From Bipolaris cookei (Eukaryota; Ascomycota; Dothideomycetes; Pleosporales; Pleosporaceae), in NCBI GenBank assembly GCA_002286855.1, contig NRSV01000039.1:248001-312000 (forward strand): a DNA stretch of 64,000 nucleotides, written 5' to 3'. The position numbers and the translations under genes were made by a program. Below are positions 52,071-64,000 of the stretch, piece by piece. Numbering within the stretch: position 1 is the stretch's first letter; every line of letters begins with the position of its first letter. A model generated the notes under the pieces. It saw only the letters and a list, made by a program, of their open reading frames with translations. It had not been told where the DNA came from and made no database searches.

Positions 52071-55000
52071 ATGCGGCTGCTGTATACTGCAAGCGATGGG
52101 AGGTTCAAATGGACTGAGGACTTAGCTGTGGATAAGATCCCCCCTTATGCGATCCTGTCGCACACCTGGAAGGAAGAACAGGAGGTGACATTTGCCGACC
52201 TAAGGGAGCTAGACAACGCAGCAGGTGTCAAAGCACAAAACAAGGAGGGGTATCAGAAGCTTCTCTTCTGCGCGCAACAGGCCAAACAGGACGGTCTGGA
52301 CTACTTCTGGGTGGACACCTGCTGTATCGATAAGGCAAACAATACGGAATTTTCTAAAGCGATCAACTCTATGTTTCGCTGGTACCAGAATGCTAAGAGA
52401 TGTTATGTCTTCCTTTCGGACGTCGAGAATAACACTTTGGAAGGTGATGGGGAGCTAGTGTTCAGGAAGAGTAGGTGGTTCAACCGAGGCTGGACGCTCC
52501 AGGAACTTCTTGCTCCCCACTCTGTTGAGTTCTTCTCGCAACATAGAACGCGGTTAGGCGATAAGGAGTCGCTTAAGCACATTATATGCGAGATTACAGG
52601 GATCCCTCTTGAAGCTCTGTCAGGGAGCAATTTGTCCGAGTTTGACGTTGCTGAACGTTTCTCTTGGGCAGCGAATCGGCAGACAACAGAGGAAGAAGAC
52701 GGAGCGTATTGTCTATTTGGCATATTTGACGTCCACCTACCACTCATCTATGGCGAAGGCAAAGCAAACGCACTCGAGCGGCTGAGGAATGCGGCCATCC
52801 TCAAACATAAAGGCCGCAGCCATAACCAAGAAGAAAGGCTTGGCAAAATCTGTAGCTGGCTTTCGGCTCCTGACCCATCCACAAACTACCATAAAGCGCA
52901 GAAGCAGCGGCAGGCTGAGACTGGACTCTGGCTGCTGGACAGTGCATGTTTCGCTCAATGGAAGACAAGTGCAGCGTCGCGACTATGGCTGTATGGGATC
53001 CCGGGATGTGGAAAGACCATCCTAAGCTCTACAGCTATCGAGAACCTGCTACAGCACTGCGACAGTGATGCTAGTATGGTGACGGCATACTTCTACTTCG
53101 ACTTTAACGATACACAGAAGCAGGACCCAGAGTTAATGCTCCGCTCGTTGCTCTGCCAGCTCGTGCAGCGTTCAGTTACGATACATAAAGGCGTCGACGC
53201 ATTGTTTTCGGCTTGTGAAAACGGACGCCGACAGCCATCACTGCATGCGCTTCTCGAACTAACACCACAAGTGATGCGAGAGTTCACACATGCCTACATT
53301 GTTCTTGATGCACTTGACGAATGCACACAACGCCAAGAATTAATAGACATGCTTGAGACGGTAGCTGCGTGGCAGCTTGATAACGTACATCTACTTATGA
53401 CTAGCCGGAAAGAGCGGGATATTGAGAGTTCTTTAGAGAGTTATATCAAGGAAAAAGACACAATCTGTCTTGAAAGGGACGTCGTAGATAGTGACATACA
53501 ACGATACGTTCGACAAAGGCTATCCAACGATAGGACCCTAGCAAAATGGAACAAAGAGACTGATATTAGGGAAGAGATTGAGGATGCACTAATGCATGGA
53601 GCTCGTGGCATGTATGTGTGGACGCCCAGCGACTGAGAGCTCAAGCTGACAATAGCGTAGGTTCCGATGGGCAGTGTGTCAGCTTGACACGTTAGCGCAG
53701 TGTCGCAATCGAGCGATGCTACGCAAGTCGTTGGCCACCTTGCCGCAAACGCTAGACCAGACGTACGATCGCATTCTCGTTGCTATAAGCGAACAAGATC
53801 GCGACTTTGCAATGCGCATCCTGCAGTGGTTAACGTTTTCTGCGCGGCCGATGTTAGTCGAAGAGATTGCTGAGGTCGTCGCTATCGACGTGGCGCGCGA
53901 GCCAGCGTTTGACCGCGATGAAGTTCTGGAAGACCCGCTCGAAGCGCTGAACATCTGCTCTAGTCTTGTCACAATTACGATAAACAAGGCGAAAGGAAGA
54001 ACAAAATCTGCACGAATCATCGCTCTGGCACACTATTCTGTCCAGGAATACCTTGTGTCTGACAGAATCAAGCAGGGTCCAGCCAAGCGATACAACATGC
54101 ATGCAGCCCAATGCCATGGAATGATGGTGGAAAGTTGTTTAAAATATGTGCTACAATTACAGCACCCATTCTCGATGAAATTCATTCGAACATCGGTGCT
54201 GGCACTATATGCAGCAAAGTTCTGGATCAGTCATCTTCGACAAACAGGAGAGGACATGGAAAGATTGAGTCAGTCAGCGATGGGTCTCCTGTCGACCGAA
54301 AATCCCGCATACCTCACCTGGATCCAATTGTACGACCCGGAGAGTCCTTCGGCGCGTGCAGATCTGAGTAGAGGCTCAGAAAGCATAACAGCACCGCTTT
54401 ACTACGCAGCACTTTTAGGCCTGGATACAATTACGAGGCTGTTACTGGACCAGGGCGCCGAGGTCAACACACGAGGCGGGCGCTACGGCAACGCACTACA
54501 TGCAGCTTCACTTAGAGGTCACAAGCAGGTAGTTCAGATGTTGCTCAAAGCAGGTGCTGATATTCATGCACAGAGTGGAGATTACGGCGACCCACTGCAG
54601 GCAGCTTCATACGAAGGCCACGAGTTGATAGTCAAGATGCTACTCGAAAACAAGGCCGACGTCAACGCGCAAGGTGGTAGATATGGCAATGCGCTCCAAT
54701 CAGCTTCAGCTGCAGGTCATCAGGCGATAGTACAGCTGCTCCTTGATAATGGTGCTGATGCCAACAAGCAGGGCGGTCTCTATAGCAACGCTCTTAATGC
54801 GGCTGCAGCTAAGAACCATGTAGCCATTGTCGAGCTCTTGTTCAAGAGCACCGCTGATGCCTTACGACACGATAACCAGAGGAAAAGCGTTTTGCATCAT
54901 GCCACCAACAGCGCGGATTGTAAACTCAGTCTTGCCGAGCTTCTACTCTCGAAAGGCGCTCCGGCGAACACAACCGACGTCGATAACATGACTCCAATAC

Positions 55001-56394
55001 ATTATAGCGTCAAGTTCGGCCACGAATCTATAGTAGAATTGCTTCTTGACAATGGTCTGTCTATTGATGCTCGTGTCTATCGAAAGTCGTGGTCTCGGAA
55101 CAGTGCGAATACTGACACTTCCTGCTGGTTGTCAGTTCCGGAGTCCGAGCCCAACAGTTCGTGCATTCCAGCTGGTCTCACTCCCTTGCACTTTGCGGCC
55201 TTGACTGGGAATTCAACCATGACTAAGTTTCTCCTAGAGCGTGGCGCTGATCCGAACGCTTTGTCGGAATACAATGAGTCCCCGATGCATCTCACGTTGC
55301 GTAAAACCCTGCTTGGACCAGAATATAACGATGATTGGACCGACCCGCACTGCAGGGCAGAAAGCATGTGGGACTTTGTGGACTTTGAAGAAGACGACTT
55401 GGATGCAATTTCTGCAAAAATAACAATGCATCGCGAAGGCGTGCTCGATGCTCTACTTGCAGGTGACAGAACCAGCGTGACGATCAGAGACTGTCAGCAT
55501 GAGCACATTTTGCACTGCGTTAAGTATGGAAAACCTGGAAGTGTGTCAGTGGTTGAGAAACTAGTGTCTAGAGGAGCAAACCCATTCGAACGAAACTTGA
55601 AGCAGCAGAACGCACTGCATCTCGCCAGCCGGGCTGGTGACGAAGACGCGGTCACTTTTCTACTTTCCTTAGGACTTGATCCGGCGCTGACTGACAACGA
55701 TGGACTCAATGCTCTTCACCATGCTGCATGCAGTAGAAATCACGAAACAATTGCTGTCCTTTTGAGAAAATCTACGACAACAAGACTTAGCTTAGTAGCG
55801 TCGAACGACGCTCGTGGTAGAAATTCGCTCCACCACCTGTTGTCCACAGCCTCTATGGTTCACATTGAGACAGTGCAGTTGCTGCTTGATATGGGGGTGG
55901 ATGGTTCGGCCCTAGACGCATCTGGGCTTTCACCATTGGTAAGCTACCTTGAAGAGTATGGGCTAGCAATAGACGCCAAAATCTGCCATTTGATGCTTTC
56001 GGTCAAAGGAAACTCTTTGTTTGTCGATAAAAACGGACAAAACCTAGGACACTTGTACGCTTCAACGCTGGAGTGCGAAGTTCAAATTTTGGAGATTCTA
56101 AGGCAACACGGTGTCGATATGGCACAGAAAGATTTACAGGGCAGGACAATTTTACACTGTTCTGCGATGAGCGGATCCCTTACCGAAGAATCTCTCAATT
56201 ATCTTCTTTATCATGTTGGTGTTGAGATGAATGCAGAAGACGCATCTGGAAAAACAGCGCTGCAGCATGCAGCAGAGATGGCATCGCAAGAGCATGATTC
56301 GATGATCTATGATGAAGAGCGCTGGGAGAGAAGTAGACGGCTTCTGTTGGAATCAGATGTTACTCAAGCAACTTCCATAGCTATATTGAGCTAG
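52071..56394 (+). CDS. HET-NACHT-ankyrin NLR protein
   Basis: Two exons, 52071-53611 and 53661-56394, intron 49 nt (GTATGT...CGTAG). Splicing restores RGMFRWAVCQLDTL and gives 1,424 aa. The HET domain covers about residues 1-250: PPYAILSHTWKEEQEVTFAD, YFWVDTCCIDKAN, FNRGWTLQELLAP. The NACHT NTPase follows with Walker A GIPGCGKTILSS (about 309) and Walker B AYIVLDALDEC (about 410). From about 755 to 1,390 there are at least a dozen ankyrin repeats, the first four close copies of YGNALxxASxxGHxxIVxxLL. This is a fungal NLR of the HET-E class with ankyrins instead of WD40. The ankyrins sense, NACHT oligomerises and HET executes cell death in characterised relatives. The ligand is unknown. Confidence 0.93.
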
Positions 56395-57166
56395 ATGCAA
56401 CTATCCTTGTTATTCTCCAATACACTGTTCGTTTTTTATCATATTGATGAGGAGGTGAATTTTTAGGGGATTTTGGGTGACCAGTAAGTGATTATATAGC
56501 TTTAAATATGTGTGCAGTAATTAGAATTCCAGGAGGTAGGAGTTTTGGATGTTCGGGTGCAGCCACAGCCTGTGACTGATGCGTGGTCATGCTGAAGTAC
56601 TGTGACCAGGTGCCTTGCATTCCACTGAATATTTTTGCAGCCCAACACTCCGCAGTAAGCTCTTATTCTTTTTTAAAAAGTTGCAGTATGCGGCCTAGTG
56701 GTAGGTGTTCCATCTTTGCGAACCACGCCAAGTCAAAAAACAGTGGAAAAATGAAACGCGGCTGTGAACTCCGTAATGGCCGCTATAAACGATGGGGACG
56801 AGAGTGACATCGATCTGTGATCCGATCGGACATATCGGCAACTTGAGAGCGGCCAGTGTATGCCTCATGTTTGAAGATAGATTCTGAAAACACGTAGTAT
56901 GCTAGTGGATTGGGCTTAACTAATGACAAATTATTTCTGGATTACCGCATGGATGCATATAATAGCTAAGTGAGGACAGCCAATGCGCAGCTTTTGAGTG
57001 ATAGCCTGGCGAATATGTAGGTTCATTGATTCTCCGCAAACTCCCCGTCTAAGGGTAACCCCAGAATACCCTTAGGAGGTGCTAGATGCCACCCGCGTAC
57101 CAATACTTCCGGCGCATTCACCGACAGGAAATTACACAAATTCTTCCCAGCCGAGTCCCTGTGCAG
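56395..57166. other. Convergent 3' region, no gene
   Basis: Lies between the NLR gene and the zinc-finger gene, which point toward each other. Only short non-coding-like frames occur. Confidence 0.45.
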
Positions 57167-58152
57167 TTATACGAAGCCAACGAGCTTCTGTTGTCCTGTG
57201 ATGAAATTGTGAACATGCTTCTGAACCTTTTCAAACCGCACGAAGTTACAGCTTTCACTTTCAAGATGATTGAAAAGCGATGCCAGGCGGCCAAATTGAC
57301 GATTGCAGCTGCGATTCGGGCAATGATACAGCTTCTCACTATGGGCCGGCGAACTTAGATGCTGGTTCAGTGCTTGAAGGGTATCATACTCTCGGTGACA
57401 GAGGTAGCACTCATAGCCAGAGCCGTTCCAAGCTGCGCTTGATGCGATATTCTGTGTGTCAAAGTCCGGGCAGGTAAGGAGCTTGTCTGTCAATAAGCCA
57501 TGGCAATCCCGCTCACTAATGGCCTGGAAGATCGTTTTGTAATTGAGACTCTTGGCTCGCGGGCATGAGCTGGTCTCAAGGTGGTGCGAAAGGCCGCTAG
57601 CCGAGGTGAAGGCTTTCTTGCAAAAGGGACACGCGGCGTTCTTCCCGCGGTGGGTGCTGGAGTTTAGGTGCTTACGATAATCAGTAATGCTCTAGGGTTG
57701 GGGGATGTTGGTTAGCACCAAGGCGAGCCCGGAGAACGTACCATTCTCAAGGCATTTTCGCTCTGGAACGTCTTTGCGCAATCATAGCAGTAGTGTCGCT
57801 CGTAATGATTCAAAGCGCTCATGTGCTGATTAGCGGACAACTGAGAACAAAATCTCTTGTCACAAGTCTCGCACTCAAATTGAGGCTCCCAGTGTCTCGT
57901 AGCGTCCATGTGTTGATCTGCCGAGCGCTGAGTATGAAATTGCTTGTTAAAAGTTTCGCACTCGAACTGGGGCTCCCAGTGTCCTGTGTCGTCCATGTGC
58001 TGATCCGCGGAGCGTTGGCTAAAGAACTCTCGATCGCATGTGTCACATTCGAATCGTGGGGCCCAGTGGTCAAGTGCATCCATGTGCTGGATGGCGGCTT
58101 GCTGGCTACCAAACTCGCGATCGCACGTCTCGCATTCGTTTTCGTAGTACAT
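57167..58152 (-). CDS. C2H2 zinc-finger protein with tandem fingers
   Basis: Two exons, 58152-57742 and 57691-57167, intron 49-50 nt (GTACGT...CCTAG), 311 aa from ATG 58152 (MYYENECETCDREFGSQ). The frame continues upstream to a TTG only. The first exon holds tandem C-x2-C-x12-H-x5-H fingers with near-repeated units such as CDTCDREFFSQRSADQHMD and linkers like HWEPQFEC. In the third finger the second Cys is Phe (CETFNKQF). The second exon adds more fingers (CPFCKKAFTSASGLSHH, YECYLCHREYDTLQALNQH, CPNRSCNRQFGRLASLFNH). This is a nucleic-acid-binding family common in Pezizomycotina. DNA, RNA or protein targets cannot be chosen from the sequence. Confidence 0.83.
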
Positions 58153-60416
58153 AATGAGCTCGTTATGCAATGTTGGTATGTCGAAGTTTGATCAGACAAC
58201 GGATTTTTGGATTGTGTAAGAGTGAAGGTTTACCTGCGGTGCAGCCTGCAGAGCAACACGACTGGTCAAGCGAGGAACGCGGAGCTCATTTGTGCACGCT
58301 TACTCTATCATACTGCACAGCCGCTTGCACTCGCAGCTCTCACGCCCCCTTCCATAGTGCATGCATATCCCACTCTCGTACCGATCCCCTCCAATGCAAG
58401 CTTTCCCATGATCGGCCTAGTTATCACAACCATTATTGTAACTGCTGACAAGCCTCAAAGTGTGGGTCATCATGGCTGAAGGCATGCATCCGCTAAAAAA
58501 TCTGTAGCCTGCCCCTTGCAGAACAGGAAAGCACTGTACGTAATAAAGCAGACTAACCACTTGATACATCTTGGAACGCTATGTAGCGCCCATCTCTGTG
58601 CAGCGAACAACCTGGTGGGCTAGAAATTACTACATAGCAAAACACATCGTTGTGCTATGAGACCTGCCACAGTTTCGCTCCTAAAGGCTGCCTTCGGCCC
58701 GCCGAGTTTTTTGACAGACGTTACTCCGCAATCCTTCTAACCACGCCGCAGTCGCGTGACATACACGGTGATCAGTAGTAGTATGTCTTGGCACTTCTAA
58801 GCGCCATTCCTTACCATAACACAGCACCCAAACACAAGCATATCATGAACATGCAGTGAAGGGAAGACAACTGTACCAGCATTACATGCAAGACGACCTG
58901 GGTTGGTGTCACTACACAATACAATCCTAAGGACGCCCGCAGGCTGCTCACGTCACACCGACCCGTAAGCAGTTTGGAGGATTTAACCTGGGCCGCTGTG
59001 CCGCAATCCTTCATACTGTGTCACAGCCACATGATTCCTTATCAGTCAACAGGACCCAATCAATCAAGATGTGCCCAACAGCTCGAATCCATGCTCTTTG
59101 TCTCATGACAAACATTTTTAAAGCCATACCAACCGCCAACGAATTGTTCTCGACTACGTGGCATGCGAAGAGTCACAGCGTGCGAGGCGTTGGCGGACTA
59201 CTATGCCGCGAGCGAACTTCACCCTGACCCCAATCTGAACTTTGATGCTGATACAACTGGTTTTTGAGTTTATGTTGCAGCAAAGCTGCAGGATGTGGCG
59301 CTGTCTCGAGTTGTGGGCTATTCAATAATCTCCAGGCTACTGGTACATTTCTGTCCTGACAGTGCTGTCAGAGTCGTGCGCCAACGATGGATATAGGCTA
59401 ATCGTTCACTTCCACTCCACGACACGATGGAATTTGCTTAATTTTTTCCCTCTCAATGAATTTAGTAACTGATGAAACTTAGACTGAACATGAAGTAGAT
59501 GTGCACTAATTCCATATCTTACCTCTAAGCCATTGCACACCATCTGCGATGTGGAAATAGAGGAAGAGGTTAAGTGCCAGCCATGCGACAACAGACTTCA
59601 GTAGATTATTAATCATAAGTACACGTCCTTTAGTAGCTTTTTCCTATACGAGAATTTCTATCACAACCATAGCGATCCAATCTTTACAGATTCAATGAAA
59701 GCTTTGGTTGTTGAGACAGGAACGTGATGTAAAGGGCGATTTAACATTGAAATAGTGTATTGGGTGTCCACCTACAAAACGAAAACAGCACGTTTTCTAA
59801 GTAGCAACAGTAAATTTAGATGAATGATCAATCAATCCGACACTCCCGGTTGCATACTCCGCAGACAGGAGCCAATTAAAGTTTACCACGTTGTCGAACA
59901 ATAATAAATAATTTCCAGGCATAACAAACCACAAGCGGAAGATTGCAGAACGATTGAACGGCACGAGAACATGATTCTTCGCTTGAGTTTCACTTTCCAA
60001 AGAATATCAGGAGCAAGTGAGATCGGCATGTAGTCGCAATACAGATTGTGGGATGAGTACGCCCGAAAAGAGAACTCCACATATTTGAGTCTTCAGCAAG
60101 GGAGAACAGGGATCGTGACGGCAATAGAAGGTTTAGTTAATGGAAAAGGCCCAGAGCTGAAGTTGTATGCATACCAAATGCAATCCTCGGCTAGGCTAGC
60201 GTTCTAGGATCATTTGCCAAACCTTGCAGTGGCCTGCATTGCATCTAGGATTGCCTTGAGTGCATGAAATGAAAAATTGACTGGAAACACCGATTCGTAC
60301 GAGACTTACTCGCGCCAAATTATAGCCCAGGCAGGATAAGTCTATATACATATAGCGATGGTCACAGAATTTCAACCTAGCATTCGATTTATGCCTGCCA
60401 CGCATTTCCGCCTCAG
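58153..60416. other. Long intergenic stretch with no supported gene
   Basis: 2.26 kb between the divergent zinc-finger and dynamin genes. Apart from the MITE-like sequence at 58586-58721 I find only short frames that lack motifs. The right end before 60417 should be the dynamin promoter. Confidence 0.45.
58586..58721. mobile_element. Degenerate MITE-like sequence
   Basis: Shares GTGCAGCGA, GGTGGG, a CGCCGAG core and an ACGTTA right end with the MITE at 46912. Similar length (about 136 bp) and TA on both sides. The inverted repeats are weak, so this is tentative. Confidence 0.4.
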
Positions 60417-62719
60417 ATGGCTATCGACATGATCACATCAAAGTCAAATCATCTAGCCAGCCCAGCTTTACTTCGCAAGATAGACCAGCTTCGCGAGAAG
60501 AATATTAGGCAACACGTTCCACTTCCCCAGGTGAGTTTTCAAAGTTTGTTTAGTGATCACCCTGCTTAGTTTCATATAGCTCGTCATTGTTGGCGACCAA
60601 AGCAGTGGCAAGTCGTCTCTCCTCGAAAGCTTGACAGGTGTACCATTTCCTCGCAACCTGGAGCTTTGCACACGGTATGCGACACAAATAACATCCCGTC
60701 GTGATCCTGAATCTCGGGTGGATATCAAAATCATCGCAGGTCCTCATGCCTCTGATGAACACAGGAGGCTGGTCGCCAGTTATTGTCCTGAAATTCCATC
60801 AACAGGAAGTTTTCGCTCTCGTTTTCCAGACATTCTGAAGGAAGTAGGTTTGACTATAAAGTACATTTCATAGTACATCATAAGTACTGACTGATGAACA
60901 GGTAAATGCTCGAATGGGAATTCGAACCGAACTTGCCTCATCCGAAGGAACTGTTTTCAGTGAGGACATCCTGAAGATCGAGATATGCGGCCCTGACGAG
61001 GATTATTTAACAGTAATCGACGTACCGGGAATTTTCCGCAATCCGAGTGAGGGAATCACGACCAAAGCTGATATTCAGCTTGTGCAAAATATGGTGAGAG
61101 GCTACATACAACATAGCCGTACCATCATCCTTGCCGTCCTACCCAGCAATGTCGACATTGCCACCCAGGAGATCCTCACAATTGCTGAGGATTTTGACAA
61201 GAGCGGAGAGCGCACTTTAGGTGTATTGACAAAGCCTGATTTGGTAACAGAGCAAAGCGCGCAAGCCAACATCTGCAACCTGGTTCTAGGGAAAAAGAGA
61301 CCACTCACGCTTGGATACTATGTTGTCCGAAGCCGAGGTGCAGATGATGAGCATGCCTTCAATCTTTCTGAAGCGGAAAGTATGTTTTTCAACACACCTT
61401 GGAGTACACTTCCCAAAGATCGTCTGGGCGCAGTGTCCCTAAAAGCACGGCTCACTGAACTACTGGGCCAAATTACCCGAAAAGAATTTCCAGAGCTTCT
61501 GAAGGATGTCCGCCAACAACTATCTGACTGCCATGCAACTATGAAACAACTTGGTCCGGCGCGTCAAACAGAGAGAGAGCAGCGACTATTTCTGAGTAAT
61601 CTAGCAAGACGTTTCCAAGACCTCGTAGAAGCTGCTTTGTCTGCGCGATACTCCTCTCATGAGATCTTCGATAAAGTAGAGCCTAGACTCATTACATATG
61701 TGGCTAATCTCACCGAAACCTTCAGTTATGACTTTGCGCAGAAGGCACATTTACGATATTTTGAAACCGCAGAGTCGAATGAGGAGGAAGACGGTGAATT
61801 GGACAAAGATGTTGAAGACGATCTGTCGGAGGATGTAAATGGCCGGGAAAGGGCTATTCTTCTTGAGGATATCAACCTAGATGAGTACAGCGTCCTTGAT
61901 AACATCATCAGCAAGGACGACATTATCGAAGACCCTAGAAACGGTATAACAGAATGGACGGAGAAACTCTATTTGCAGTCTCGCGGTGTAGACTTGGGTA
62001 CTTTCGGTGGGACGATCCTTTCCAGCGCCTTCAAGGAACAATCCGACAAATGGCCATCGATAACCAAGATCTACGTTAGCCATGTCATAGTGGTCATCCA
62101 CCGTTTCATGGTAATTGCCCTGGATACTCTTTGTGCAGACTTATGCGTTCGGGAGGAGATATGGGCTTCAATCCTCGACGAAGTGCTTACAAGATACAAA
62201 GCAGCATTAGATCAAGCAATGTTTCTCGTGTCCTTGAAGAGAGAGAAAAGACCATACACCATAAATCACTACTTCAACGACAATCTCCAAATCGTTCGTG
62301 GGAATCGGAAGGCAGCCATGTTGAAAGCAAAGTCCCGACAGGAGATTAAGAGAGGGTTCCATAATAATGCACAGGTCTGTGACAATCTTGTAGTAGATCT
62401 TGAGGATGTCAGAAGTACGACCAAGAACAAAAGCAACGTTGACCAGGTAAAAGAAGAGATCCACGACATTCTGTGGTCTTACTACAAAGTCGCTAGGAAA
62501 AGATTCGTCGACAATGTCTACCAACAAGCGGTCGATCACTGCTTACTTACCGGGCCCAGAAGCCCTCTTGCTGTACTTACACAGGAATGGGTTATTGAAC
62601 TGGACAGTGAACGGCTGGAGATGATTGCAGGAGAGTCCCTATTGACAAAACAGCAGCGACTGACTTTGTCGAACAAGATTGAGGATCTGGAAGCTGCATC
62701 GCGAATTCTCAGAAGCTGA
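60417..62719 (+). CDS. Dynamin-family large GTPase (Mx-like)
   Basis: Three exons, 60417-60530, 60580-60843 and 60902-62719, introns 49 and 58 nt, 731 aa from ATG 60417 (MAIDMITSKSNHLASPALL). The G domain is complete: P-loop LVIVGDQSSGKSSLLESLTG, switch I Thr region (TRYATQIT), DVPG in LTVIDVPGIF, and TKPD in LGVLTKPDLV. A middle/stalk region follows with a very acidic insert (NEEEDGELDKDVEDDL). The last 100 residues look like a GTPase effector region (DILWSYYKVARKRFVDNVYQ). No transmembrane or PH domain is seen, as in Mx and many fungal dynamin-like proteins of unknown role. Membrane remodelling or Mx-like defence are possible roles. Neither is shown. Confidence 0.9.
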
Positions 62720-63506
62720 TAGGGCGCATGTTTTCTTATGAAATGGTTTAGCAGCAGTATTCAGTCCTACAATACAATTGGGCTATTCGATGATTAGGTG
62801 CGCTGAGCCAACGAACTCTGCAGAGTGCTCACACATGGCCGCACGACTGAGTAATACTGCGCTTACGTATAGGGCAGGGTACTGATTGTAGCAGCGTTAC
62901 AGCCCAGGTTCGTCGGCTTCCGCACCGTAATCGCTGCTGTTGGAAGTTACAGCCAGTCTCTAAGATGGCTCATGCGAGTAGGTTATTCTCCTAGTGTGCG
63001 TGTGCGCTGACGCTAAACCTCTGACACGACCAGATCGCAAGCTCATCCACACGTTCGACACAGTTCGCCACAATCCTCTATATCTAAGCTCTTCTGGGCT
63101 CACAATACTACAGTTGGCAAAAACACAGTCCTCGGCTTGTACACTCCTAGCTTCCGGTTTCTGTAAACTAGTAATTTTTGATCACAAGCTAAGCCACAAT
63201 CGCATAGTAGCTATCAATCTTGTGGAATAGAGAGCTTGTGACAAAGCACAATGAGATATCTGACCACAGCGATTATAAAAATCAATACCATCAGCCCTTT
63301 ATACCCGTTACCTCAGGTCCTATTCTCCCTTCTTGCGCTGGCCTCCTAGAGGCCACGCCTTAGCGGGATACCATAGCTACGTGATCTTCGCCCCTCGATG
63401 CTCATTACTTTCTAATTTGGACATGGTTGGCCTTCGTGTTACTTATAGGTGGTCGGATTGAATAACATACAAATGTTTACGAACGGATATCCAATAAGTC
63501 TTCCTC
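62720..63506. other. Convergent 3' region, no gene
   Basis: Between the dynamin gene and the PigL_N-family gene C. Short frames only, with no repeat recognised. Confidence 0.45.
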
Positions 63507-64000
63507 TTAGTCAATCCGTTTTCTCGTCTCGTTCGAAGATGCCTTTTCGCGCTTAGACCTTGATTGAGCCTGAGTTGCAGTATTCGTCTGATGTAGAGTC
63601 GATTGGTTCTCTCCTTCCATGTTCCCGACCCGAGTAGGTTGGCTAGTAGGACTGGCTTCTGGAGCAAAGGCGCCAAATCGACTTGCATAACGCTTTTCAG
63701 CCAAGAATCGGAGGTCCTCCCCTGACATGGAGCCAACCAATTGTGCTGCGTTGTTTTTGGAGATTGCTTTCTTGACGTCAAACAGATCAGCCAGAGTATT
63801 TGCCACTACTTGATCGCTGTCGCCATCAGCAATAACTTCCCCAATTTGGTATATCTTTTGAGACGAAGTTTCGCTTGCAACTTTGCAAACCTCTAAGCAC
63901 TGCTTAGATGCATTGATGTCTTCTAACAGGCGCCTTCTTTCCTCATCACTTCCCGAATCATTTCTGAGAAGCAGAGACTGTAACCGATCTTGGAGATGAC
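63507..64000 (-). CDS. PigL_N-family protein C, 5' partial
   Basis: The minus frame is open from the right edge (HLQDRLQSLLLRNDSGS) to a stop at 63507, 164 codons. The N-terminal domain lies beyond the window. The visible part aligns with the C-terminal half of protein A. CLEVCKVASE matches the A segment SLAVCAKASE, and DSDQVVANTLADLFDVKKA with LVGSMSGEDLRFL matches the A module DGHQVIVSTVGDL with LGQMSDSTLQ. The tail is Ser/Thr/Gln-rich and basic. This makes a third family member within 17 kb, on the opposite strand to A and B. Family assignment rests on this shared module only. Confidence 0.65.
   Translation of the reverse strand, partial: HLQDRLQSLLLRNDSGSDEERRRLLEDINASKQCLEVCKVASETSSQKIYQIGEVIADGDSDQVVANTLADLFDVKKAISKNNAAQLVGSMSGEDLRFLAEKRYASRFGAFAPEASPTSQPTRVGNMEGENQSTLHQTNTATQAQSRSKREKASSNETRKRID

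Noticed and set aside
57086..57358. 90-codon ATG frame on the plus strand
   Set aside because: Lies antisense to the second exon of the zinc-finger gene, whose frame is supported by C2H2 motifs.
1..64000. CRISPR arrays, operons, ribosome binding sites
   Set aside because: Not expected in fungal nuclear DNA and no regularly spaced short direct repeats were found other than the minisatellite.

Overview
The window is nuclear DNA of a filamentous ascomycete (Pezizomycotina). The evidence is short GT-AG introns of about 47-65 nt with CTAAC-like branch sites, an intron-bearing tRNA-Pro, HET-domain and HET-NACHT-ankyrin genes, a Fot1/pogo-type transposon and Tad-like LINE fragments. The gene set suggests Dothideomycetes, probably Pleosporales, but that is inference, not something the sequence proves.

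Positions 1-19,000 and 22,476-34,113 are gene-dense housekeeping DNA: an AT-DNA-binding-like protein (5' partial), tRNA-Pro, TAM41, BIR1, COG7, a PARP-UBC fusion, GPI8, an OPT transporter, a HET protein, an aquaporin, a CCDC124-like protein, a DFG5-like GH76 mannanase, a glycerol-3-phosphate acyltransferase and CDC45. Several pairs are divergent and share short promoters (TAM41/BIR1, COG7/PARP, GPI8/OPT).

Two regions are accessory. At 20,351-22,490 a truncated LINE sits exactly at the aquaporin start codon. A second, non-autonomous LINE derivative that carries a minisatellite is nested inside it. Both insertions show target-site duplications (TSDs). From 34,990 to 47,060 lies a graveyard of decayed genes and transposons: a coiled-coil pseudogene split by a LINE, an Hsp70-like pseudogene, a chromodomain integrase fragment, a LINE inserted into a pogo terminus, a second pogo copy split by a solo LTR, and a TA-flanked MITE.

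From 47,595 to the right edge there is an NLR-type island. It holds two tandem PigL_N (HeLo-like) genes, one with a stop codon, a HET-NACHT-ankyrin gene, a C2H2 zinc-finger gene, a dynamin-family GTPase and a third PigL_N-family gene that runs off the edge. By family, these genes suggest non-self recognition or innate-immunity-like functions. Their working together is inferred from proximity only.
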